From assembly GCA_029204225.1 (NCBI GenBank), contig CM055103.1, forward strand, positions 38,602,954-38,666,953: DNA of 64,000 nucleotides. Direction: 5' to 3'. A model generated the notes under the pieces. It was not told the origin of the DNA. It saw nothing but the letters and a program-made list of their open reading frames with translations, and ran no database searches. Made by a program: the position numbers and the translations under genes. Positions 47,240 to 56,215 of the stretch are shown here, in pieces. The DNA is from Diphasiastrum complanatum. Its lineage: Eukaryota; Streptophyta; Lycopodiopsida; Lycopodiales; Lycopodiaceae. How positions within the stretch are numbered: position 1 is the first letter of the stretch; every line of letters begins with the position of its first letter.

Positions 47240-49826
47240 CAGTAGGGATGCCACCAAAAAGGCAACATTTTCATGCCCCTGTGTTAGTCGTCACGCGAGC
47301 ACAGAAGAGAAAGGAAATGGCTCTCTCACCACCACCATCGGTCACTAATGACCAACCCTCAACTTTAGCGCCATTTCTGCCACAAGCTAAAGGCCAAAAC
47401 ATACGCGGAACAGTGCCAGAGCCCATATAATGTACGGGCTACGATGAGACAAGTAACGTCCTCCACATCGAGGCAACGTGGGAGAGTGAGGAACACAACA
47501 TCACCCTGCCAATCAAACACAAGAGATTTGAGGACGAGGCAGCAGTGGTAGATGGAGGATCAGGTGTCAATTTGATATCCCCTACTTTGTATCAAAAGTG
47601 AGGTTTACAAGGATTGAAGCCAATTGTGTAAAACCAAAGGGCGTAGTTGTCGATATCCTTGTAAAAATAGTAGGCATGTAGTTTGTGATCACATTTGTAG
47701 TGATGGATATACCTGAGTCTCCATCTGCATACCGTTTTTTACCGGGAAGGCCATGGTTGAGGACTGCACAAGTAGTTCACAACTGGGGTACTGGAAAACT
47801 CACCTTCAAGAACAGAGAACAGGCTGTAAAGGTCGATCCAACCACATGGGTGGTGAAACCTATTGCACCCAAGGCTGATGACGGATCATCCATGACAGAT
47901 CATACGATGGATCGCCCAAGGCAAGCCAAGGGTGGTCACTACGATTCAGAGACAAATATCTTGATATGGACGGATGCATTAGCAACAATTGACTGCCAAG
48001 CATGTCAATATGAATCGGATCCTGAACCTAGCACATCTTCACCCAAGTGTTACACCATGGACACACCAATTACGTTTGGAGTGAATATGATAAACGTAGC
48101 ATGGCTGTCAGCGGAATCTATTGAGAATCCAGTGGACGACGATTTAATCCCTTGGCAACATGCTTTGACTTACAATAAGGAGACTGAGCTGACTGATGAG
48201 TAGGTCCTACAACACATGGATCCAGATCGCTATGGAATCAAGAGAGTACCAGCTCAACCGCCGCAAAAATATGCTATGGTGAAAGTTTCAAGGATAGATC
48301 CACCAAAGGCACCTGCGAACAAGAAGAACCAGTTGAAACAACACTATAGCCAGGTGATCCGATGGAGTAATCTACCCGAAGAAGCTATAGCTATATTGGA
48401 TGTTGATATTCGCAACCACAAGGTGAATGTCACATCAGTTCCGAAGAAAGACAACAAGGACGAATCCACCCATATGACAAGAAGAGACAAGAAGAAGGTG
48501 TTGGATTCTTTGAAGTCAATCAAGCTGAACTATGATACAACGTCATCTTCTTTTCAGATGACAGAGAATCAAAAGATGACCAGTCGGGCTAAGATCAATA
48601 TGCTAAAGGAGAAATCTCTACGAGCACCAGTTCACGAGATGCCTAAGACCTTCAAGAATTATACCTTGGACGATTTGGTAATTATGATGCCGCAAGCCCA
48701 GCGAGAACTTGATAAAAGTTAGGCACCAGCAAAACAAGTCTTCGAGGGACCTGCGCAGATGCACCTTGCCGAGCCAGGTGAAGAAGAAAAGATCGTGCAT
48801 GTGGGGGAGCAGTTAACACCCACACAATTTGAAGCGGCTACGATCATTGTTGGTGGAGTACAAGGATTGTTTTGCTTAGAATTACATTGGTCTGAAAGGC
48901 ATCGCACCAACAGTAGTCCAACACACCATACCCTTGGTGGATGGAGTAGTCCCCAAGTTGAGTCATTATTTACACTGCAACCCGAACTACACGAAGCTGA
49001 TCAAGCAAGAGTTGCAGAAGCTGTTAGACGCTGATTTGATTTACGAAATCGAGCACACTGAATGGGTATCGCCGATAGTTATAGTACCCAAGAAAAACGA
49101 CAAAATACGAATCTGTGTGAATCTGAAGGCGCTAAATGCAGTCACCAAAAATGATCATTTTTCTTTACCCTTTATGGAAAGTGTCCTTGACAGGGTAGCT
49201 GGAGCCGAAGCCTACAGTTTTTCGGATGACTTCGTTGGTTACAATCGAGTGAAGATAGCACCTCAAGACCAGCATAAGACAACATTTGCCACAGAATGGG
49301 GAACCTATGCCTATAAGGTGATGCCATTCGAACTTTGTAATGCCCCAAGCACCTTCCAACGAGTCATGCAGGTGGCATTCAAAGAGTATTTGCAGAATTT
49401 CTGGAAATTTTCTTGGACGATCTGTGCATGCATGGACCAAACTCTGAATACTTATCCAACCTGGAGAAGGTGCTACAAAAATGCCGCAAATTTCAGATCT
49501 CCTTGAATCCAGAAAAGTGTCAATTTTGGGTTACCCATGGCTTGATTCTTGGCAATATAGTGTCTAGACACGGGATCGCCAAAGACCTATCAAAAATTAG
49601 ATCATTGTTGATCTACCACCACGAAGAACGATCCATGAGGTCTACATCTTTATGGGTCACGCTAACTATTACAGAATTTTCATTCTAGATTTTGTGGAGT
49701 TAGCACGACCAATTTACAAACTCACAACAGATCCACATTGGAATGAGAAAGCCCTAAAGGCTTTCCAGAAACTTAAATATACATTGGTCTTAGCCCTACG
49801 TCTGCCCAATTGGTCCATTGAGTTTC
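47240..49826 (+). pseudogene. Gypsy pol: protease, linker, reverse transcriptase, RNase H start
   Basis: This begins near MPPKRQHFHAPVLVVTRAQK and a protease-like VVDGGSGVNLISPTLYQ near 47,550. FLPGRPWLRTAQVVHNWGTG follows, the usual protease C-part. A 168-codon linker frame (48216-48722) is highly charged and of unknown role. Reverse transcriptase (48934 on) reads LLDADLIYEIEHTEWVSPIV, ICVNLKALNAVTKNDHFSLP and GAEAYSFSDDFVGYNRVKIA, where the usual FLD.F.GY core is changed, then LDDLCMHGPN. RNase H start: MGHANYYRIFILDFVELARP. It is closely related to the split Gypsy at 22.6-24.9/15.1-16.5 kb. Frameshifts occur at about 48,730, 49,400 and 49,640. Confidence 0.88.
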
Positions 49827-49903
49827 ATAGGCATGCAGCAAAAGATCTGTTAGATGTTGTTCATACAAATATATGTGGACCTATGCAAACTCCTTCATTG
49901 TTA
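49827..49903 (+). pseudogene. Short Copia integrase patch inside the Gypsy element
   Basis: Immediately after Gypsy RNase H text (LPNWSIEFH) comes RHAAKDLLDVVHTNICGPMQ followed by TPSLL. That is the start of a Copia integrase core (LL.LVH.D.CGPM.TPS). Gypsy C-terminal text resumes within about 10 bp. Confidence 0.75.
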
Positions 49904-50005
49904 GACCGTGAATTTTGAGAAGCTAGATGGGACGCCTTTCGACACACCCATCAACGGTAGCCGGTTGCACAAGTACTGGCCACCTCAATGAGACAGATCC
50001 AGGTT
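49904..50005 (+). pseudogene. Gypsy polyprotein C-terminus
   Basis: Read across frames, NFEKLDGTPFDTPINGSRLH then KYW matches the Gypsy integrase ending, which has L.DGT..P.P.NG.RLK.Y. It marks the 3' end of the Gypsy body. Almost the whole integrase between RNase H and this tail is gone. Confidence 0.65.
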
Positions 50006-51120
50006 GGTGGTGGCAAGTTACGAAAAGTTCATTTGCAAGGCCATCACAACTAGATCTAGGAAGATCAAGCCAGATCAAGCTAGATCCACCAAGATTCAGC
50101 CAGATCTGACAAGATCAGATAAGATCCAACAAGATCTAAGAGAGGAGGATCAAGAGGGAAGCAGATCATCAGATTACACCAACAAGCCTCCCAATTTGCA
50201 GATCAGAGACCTCTATAGGTAACTCTCTGGTAGTTTTGATAGATAATTGGTAGCTGACGTCTGACATAGATGTAACAAATTACCAGTTTGCAAAAGTTAA
50301 GGATCAGAGAATCTCAAGATCTCGTCAAAAAACACTGAAAAAGAGCACTTTTTTTCATGATTTTTGGAGATCCCCTGGGAGATAGCTCTTGAAACTTAGA
50401 TAGTCCCTAGATCTGACTCAGATGCATCTATGAAAATCTATGTGAGAGTTACTGATAGAAAAAAACCATCATTTTTTAGTGTTTACGAGGGTTCCAAGGA
50501 GCAGAATCTTCAGAACCTTTGCAGAGCATCAAGATCATCAAACCAACCTTTGCAAGGGGCCCATAAATGGAATCAAAACAATGAAATTAGCCTGTCTACA
50601 TGGTTTGATCTTGAAAATCCAACCATTGGAGCAAGTTGTGTGAGCATTCACTTCCTGCAAGGATTGAACTCTGGCAGACAATTTGAACCCTCGCAGAACC
50701 TTCGTAGGGCAACCAAATCACCTTCTGAACTCTCACAGACTTCTCTGAGGTCTTATAATTTTGGAAAGAAGGTCCTTGCCAAAATTTGGATGGAACTGAA
50801 CAAGGAAAAGTGGATTTCATCTAATATGCACTCTAAATTCCGTTGTATAAGGGCTGAATTTGAGTCATTTGTCACCTTTCCTAGCAAAGCTCTGCTCAAA
50901 TTTTGGCCGAAATTTCCAAGTTCTCCGAATGCGACCAAACTTCATACAAGCCATCACATGCATACTCTACACCCAGATCTGCGCTCTGAACCACCATTCC
51001 TCCATTACTACCAACCAATTCTTGTTTTTTACTGTTTTTCTCGTTTCCATCACTTTTACCATTCCCACCGGTTTTCTTATTTTTTATCACTTTTTCTTTG
51101 TAACCAACTTTAACTATCAC
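50006..51120. mobile_element. Probable Gypsy 3' untranslated region and LTR
   Basis: Noncoding sequence downstream of the Gypsy tail. It contains AAGATC(A/T)AGCCAGATC-type short repeats near 50,060-50,140. Motifs like those at 24.9-25.9 kb recur near 50,440 (GTGAGAGTT), 50,483 (ACGAGGGTT), 50,687 (AACCCTCGCAG) and 50,728 (AACTCTCACAG). That supports the same LTR family. Borders are not defined. The frames at 50430-51113 look incidental. Confidence 0.5.
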
Positions 51121-51514
51121 TGTTAACATGGCCTCCTCATCTTCTGACGACTCTGGCACCAAGTAGGTAATCCAGCGAGAAATACCATCAGCCATCCAGA
51201 TTTGGCCCTTGCCTTCTGATGCCTTGATTAACCATGGCTTCAGATTGCTAGCCCACTTCTTGAAGCAATGGGGTTCTACCCAGCGCTTTTCAACTCTGAC
51301 ATCAAAATGGGCCTCGTCCTTCATGCTTACGCCACCTGGGACGAACCGAAGTCGTGTTTCCACTTCTTGTACCAGGGTACCACATACAAGGTACGGATTA
51401 ACACGGACTTGATGGTCACCATCGGCATTATGTTCGGCGACCACCATCTCATCTCTCATCATCGGACGAAAGGCCTGATAAAGCACAACAACAAAATGCG
51501 CAATTTTCGACACA

Positions 51515-51800
51515 AGGTTCTGACGGATCCAAAAAAAAATTATAATCTGTCGGAATTTGACATAATAATATGTCGAAATTCGACACACAAAAAAAAAATT
51601 GCCGAAATTTTTTTTTTTGCCGAATTTTTTTATTTTTACGGACGTCGGATTCCGACGGCCAATAAAAATGTCAGAATCCGACATCCCATTTCGGAGACTG
51701 CAACTTTTTAAATGGATGATGTCACCTGTCCGTGCGTAAAAAAAAAAAAAGCACAAAGCGGATGTTGGATTCTGACGAATAATACAGATGTTGGAATTTG
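51515..51800. repeat. Left subterminal repeats of the CACTA-like element
   Basis: Short palindrome-like units such as CTGTCGGAATTTGACA, TGTCGAAATTCGACA, GACGTCGGATTCCGACGGCC and GTCAGAATCCGACAT, separated by A or T runs. Confidence 0.8.
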
Positions 51801-52962
51801 ATGTCCGTGACCGAATTCTCAAAGCTGCGTCATTTTTCTAGGGTTTTCTTATTTTTTATTCTTGCAGGAGATTGTTGGAGACTGGCTTTTGGCGCTTCTT
51901 CTCAACTCTATCAATTCCATTTGTCTCATTCCAAGTACGATTCTTTTGTTTTGTTATGTGCAACTAAGATTTCTTTCTTTGTAACTTTTTCTTGTACACT
52001 ATCTTTCTTGTATTGTATATTTTGTGAAGTTAAACACAAATATGTGTCTTTGTGATTTATGATCATGAGCGAATGAGAGAGGAAGAGAAGGATGTGTGTG
52101 AGAGACATGAGAGAGAGCAAGAAAATATAAGTAGAAGAGTTTGACTTAATATTATGCTCTTTGTAAATTTTGAGGTTTAGATTTAATGTTATGTTCTTTG
52201 TGAAATAGTGTGAGACTGAGAGCTCTTGAGGTTTGAATGAAGATCATAACCAGCTCCACCATCAAAGATGTAGAGCTACCACTTTTTCTCACTGATTGAT
52301 CCAGTATGGCTATCTTGTTGCTACTCCCGATCGAGCCATAAAGGGTAATCCATTGTTGCCTGAGACATGTAAAATGAGATATCAGCTAGAGAAAGCTATG
52401 AAGCGTGTTCAGTATGATGGCATTTTTGTTGAAAATCAAAACTCAAATTGAACTTTGAAGAGTGCCATTGACTCACTATCTCCGTTGGAAGCTTGAGATA
52501 TCTTGGCTATGGGGTGCTTAATTATCTCTGCTCTGTGAGTTAGAACCCAGTTTTTCTTGCAAGATATTTAGAGAGCTGGCCTACCATCGTTGCTAGATGA
52601 GTGAGCCATTTAACCATTCAATCACATTATAGCCATTGAGTAATTGAACGTTGACTTCCAAAATTCTGAAGGATTATTGCTGATTTCCAAAAGAGAGTTG
52701 AGAGATGTGATTATTAACATCGCTACCTCTATAATACATCTGACCATCACTGCTACTACTTTGCAAGCCTTCACTATGCCTATGAGTATTAGATATGAAG
52801 GAAAGCCATTACTAAGCTAGTTGTCAGATCAGAGACTTAGCTAACTGAGCCTTCACAACCATGAAAAGGGAGCTTGCAACTGTTGTCTAAAGCTGATCTA
52901 TCAACGACCATTGAGAACTCATTGATTTATTGTCAACGGGAGCCCTCATGGCTGTTCTAGTT

Positions 52963-53308
52963 TGTTGATTTTCACACGTGTGGACTGTCCACTACATGTA
53001 CTTGTGATCTCCTAAGGTGTGTTGATGCACCAAGATCAAGACTAGATTGAGATTCAAGATCAATCTTGAATCCTATGGCAAAAACACACTAGTACATGCA
53101 TTCAATCACTTCCAACTCTCACTCACACGTGTGGGAAGTATTCAAAAAATAATCTAAGTAAAAACAAGCTGCTCTCCTCGAGTAGAGAGAGAAAATACAT
53201 CAAGAGCTCTCGGGTAGAGAGAGAAAGCTAGAAATCCAAAAACTCACAAAATCCATGAAATCACCAAATCAATTGATTTCAAAATGAGGAGTACAATGAT
53301 ACTAGTAG
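52963..53308 (-). repeat. 3' LTR of the TR-GAG element
   Basis: Direct repeat of 54594-54939 with only a few differences (for example TTTTCACACG against TTTTTACACG, and CTCCTCGAG against CTCCTTGGG). The gag frame runs about 65 bp into it before stopping. Confidence 0.9.
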
Positions 53309-53810
53309 CATAGGATTGGACAAGATTATCAAATTCACTTCTCAAGCCATTGAGAATGACTTGAACTAGCTCATTTTGATTGATGGAATCACCAATACAA
53401 GCAAGCTCTCTATGAATATCTTTTACTCTCAAAACATAACTAGATGCACTCTCATCACTCTTTTGGCTACTTTGAAAGATTTGATTCCTAAGAGTGAGAA
53501 GCCTAGAGGTATTCTTAGCCTCATAGATAGTCTTGAGACAATCCCAAGCTTCTTTGGTTGTTGTACAAGTACCTATCTCCCTCAATATCTCATTAGAGAC
53601 ATTCATCTTAATGTAGTGGAGAGCCATCCTAGCTCTCTTTTTGTATTTTTGAACCTCTTGAAGAACTTGTGGTTCTTCTTCAAGGCCAAGAACTATGTCC
53701 ATCACGTCTTGAAGGATCAAGATGGACTCCATCCTCATTTCCCAAATTGAATAATTTGAAGTGGTCAATCTTTCACTTGGTTCCAACAAGGATGAACCCA
53801 TTGAAGACAT
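53244..53810 (-). CDS. Copia-type gag (UBN2-like) of the TR-GAG element
   Basis: ATG at 53810 (minus) opens MSSMGSSLLEPSERLTTSNY, then SIWEMRMESILILQDVMDIV, the standard Copia gag start. Conserved segments follow: EAWDCLKTIYEAKNTSRLLT, LRNQIFQSSQKSDESASSYV and QVILNGLRSEFDNLVQSYA. The frame is open and undamaged for about 190 codons. The last 20 or so residues are read from the LTR. No CCHC knuckle follows, so this is a C-terminally shortened gag. It would coat element RNA, presumably in particles made with another Copia's proteins. A non-ATG upstream extension to 53864 exists in frame. Confidence 0.85.
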   Translation of the reverse strand: MSSMGSSLLEPSERLTTSNYSIWEMRMESILILQDVMDIVLGLEEEPQVLQEVQKYKKRARMALHYIKMNVSNEILREIGTCTTTKEAWDCLKTIYEAKNTSRLLTLRNQIFQSSQKSDESASSYVLRVKDIHRELACIGDSINQNELVQVILNGLRSEFDNLVQSYATSIIVLLILKSIDLVISWIL

Positions 53811-54344
53811 TTGAAGTGAAGAAAACTCAGATGATGAACAATAAATGCTGTTACACACTTTCAATAGGATCCAATAATTGAGTACTATCTCCTCCTGTGA
53901 AAGATCTTACAACAATTTGTGAATTGATTCTCACTAGCTACACAAATCTCTCTAAAACAAGATCTATTTCACATCAAATGATGGAGTATAGGCAAAGTTA
54001 GCATCCAACACTCTTAGCACGTGTGAAATACACTAAGAAACCAAATTTGACTCAAATACAATGATATTGCATGAAACAAAATGGCTAAGATCTCAAAACA
54101 GTGCCTAGATCACATATAGATGAGATTGGCAAGCATACAACTGTGATTTTGGATCAACCAAGCAATCTCTTGACCAAACCAAATGTGTCCACCCAGGTCT
54201 AGGTGCCCTACCTAAACCTCTTCAAAAGCTTATAACTTTTGATTGGCTCAACCAAATGGAATGAAACTGATTGCAACAGAAACTAGACAAAAATAGCTTC
54301 AAAACAAGCTATCAAGCAAGATAAATGGATCAAACATGAGAGAG

Positions 54345-54382
54345 AACCCTAAACCCTAAACCCTAAACCCTAAACCCTAAAC
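54345..54382. repeat. Interstitial telomere-type repeat (AAACCCT, about five units)
   Basis: AACCCTAAACCCTAAACCCT and onward: five uninterrupted or nearly uninterrupted plant telomere units. They lie inside the TR-GAG element, between its primer site and gag, in the untranslated leader. Confidence 0.95.
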
Positions 54383-54580
54383 TGAAATTGGATGTTCCTC
54401 ACATGTGTATGAGCACCTGATTTTGTACAGTACCAGGTCAGACCCAATCAATTTCCTTTTGATCTCTTTTGATCCAAGATTGAACAAGATAGCTAGAAAA
54501 ATGGGCCTTGACAATTTCTAGCTCAAGATTGATGAAAATTTTTCACTTAGATGGATCAAAATGCATGGTAACCTTAGGTA

Positions 54581-54593
54581 GGCTCTGATACCA
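54581..54593 (-). promoter_or_regulatory. Primer-binding site of the TR-GAG element
   Basis: The minus strand reads TGGTATCAGAGCC, complementary to the 3' end of initiator Met tRNA. It is directly adjacent to the CA end of the 5' LTR. Confidence 0.93.
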
Positions 54594-54939
54594 TGTTGAT
54601 TTTTACACGTGTGGACTGTCCACTACATGTACTTGTGATCTCCTAAGGTGTGTAGATGCACCAAGATCAAGACTAGATTGAGATTCAAGATCAATCTTGA
54701 ATCCTATGGCAAAAACACACTACTACATGCATTCAATCACTTCCAACTCTCAGTCACACGTGTGGGAAGTATTCAAAAAATAATCTAAGTAAAAACAAGC
54801 TGCTCTCCTTGGGTAGAGAGAGAAAATACATCAAGAGCTCTCGGGTAGAGAGAGAAAGTTAGAAATCCAAAAACTCACAAAATCCATGAAATCACCAAAT
54901 CAATTGATTTCAAAATGAGGAGTACAATGATACTAGTAG
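54594..54939 (-). repeat. 5' LTR of the TR-GAG element
   Basis: Matches 52963-53308 in length and sequence. CACGTGTGG-type motifs occur near both ends of the LTR. Confidence 0.9.
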
Positions 54940-54984
54940 GTCCACGAGCTACCACTATGCTTAACTATGATTGGACAACATTTT

Positions 54985-55130
54985 GTCACCTCTTGATCCT
55001 ATTGGATCATTGATCTATGCACCTCTTAATTCTATTGGACTATATTCAAGCACACCTCAATTTCCTATTGGACCTCACAAGGTTCCACCTCTATATCCTA
55101 TTGGACCTCTTGGAATTCATCAAACAAAAA
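54985..55130 (+). repeat. Degenerate repeat of CCTATTGGACCTC units
   Basis: About five units of roughly 30 bp contain CCTATTGGA or TCTATTGGAC. The Pro-Ile-Gly-Pro frame through it (from 54971) is a consequence of the repeat. Confidence 0.65.
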
Positions 55131-55850
55131 CTTTACACTTGTCTACACTCTAATTAGCAAGTGTTTAGCCTCTTACTCTATTTTGGCTCAATAGTGGCAT
55201 TACAAGTGGAAATGCATAATTTGCCATCTATGCCAAATTTATTCCTATCAACATCCTACACCTAGATGCTTGATGTAAAAAACATAAGACCCCTATATCT
55301 AACATAGATAATCTTTTTCAATTCTTCACATAGTTGAGATCAGTTCTATCCTAGCAAAGGACAGAAGCAAAGTGACAAACATAGTAGAATCACTTGAAGC
55401 ATTCATGACTAACACTTCTTCGCTTTCCGGCTACATGCATATGCACTCAAAAATAGGTATGACTTTATCTATTTTTAGTTCGTTTCATCTATGTAATTTT
55501 CCATAATCATTTATTTTTCATATGCACTTCGAATTCCTGTCGATTGGAGTATGTTTGGTTGCAATTATGCTAGTTTCCATACCAGTTAACGAATGGATTC
55601 ATAGTGTATTAGTGACTTGATTAATATTGTGAATCATAGTTGATCTAAATATTCATTCTACGTGTTTGAAATGATTGTATGAGGTTAATTGCTATGTAGT
55701 ACTATATGCCATACATAGTATATTTGTAGTTCTTGTCATAATCTCCACATTGAAGTAAGAATTCGTATCATGATTTTAGTTTTTTTCTATTTTTTAGCAG
55801 TGTCGAAATCTCGACACATTTAAAATCCATCAAATTTTGAAGGAAAAAAA
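55130..55850. other. Interior of the CACTA-like element, nothing recognised
   Basis: AT-rich, no coding sequence. The matching stretch on the other side of the TR-GAG (51,800-52,960) likewise lacks any transposase-like frame. Confidence 0.55.
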
Positions 55851-55854
55851 AAAA

Positions 55855-56215
55855 AGTGTTGGATTCCGACGACCATGTGGCAAAACAAAAAAAATGGAAT
55901 TTTTTTTTTTTGTTGAAATCCGATGTCCACGTGGAAAAAAAAATGGAAATTTTTTTTTCATGGTTTTCTTTTTGCGACGTGAATGTTGGATTCCGACGGC
56001 CCAGCCCAGCCACGAAACAAAAAAAAAAAAAAGTGAAATTTTTTTTCAAGTTTTTTTTTTCTACGTGGACGTCGGATTACGACGGCCCGGCCACGTGGAC
56101 GTCGGATGCCAACGTCCACATGGCAAAAATAATATTTAAAGATTTTTTGTTTCTACCACGTCGACGTCAGATTCCGACTGCTCGGCCACATGGACGTCGA
56201 AATCATGGCATGTTC
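55855..56215. repeat. Right subterminal repeats of the CACTA-like element
   Basis: Five to six degenerate units of about 60-75 bp each carry GTTGGATTCCGACG or GACGTCGGATT(C/A)CGACGGCC, plus CCACGTGG, with A-rich and T-rich runs between them. CACGTGGACGTCGGAT is repeated near 56,065 and 56,092. Frames through them are repeat artefacts. Confidence 0.85.

Larger units (their letters stand above)
52963..54939 (-). mobile_element. TR-GAG-type LTR retrotransposon (gag only)
   Basis: Near-identical 346-bp repeats, 52963-53308 and 54594-54939, bound about 1.3 kb. On the minus strand the upper repeat ends AATCAACA and is followed at once by TGGTATCAGAGCC (54593-54581), a perfect Copia primer site. 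The only coding sequence is a gag. Such short, gag-only elements with LTRs are known in plants as TR-GAGs and need proteins from other elements to move. The outer border on the high-coordinate side is uncertain: a canonical TGTACTCC start would cut 13 bp from each repeat. No 5-bp target duplication was found. Confidence 0.82.

Noticed and set aside
50896-51822. 308-codon minus-strand frame, the second longest single frame in the window
   Set aside because: It runs antisense to the plus-strand ORF, whose frame continues across the CACTA insertion. It crosses the transposon border at 51484 and ends in poly-Phe/Lys repeat translation. No motif supports it.
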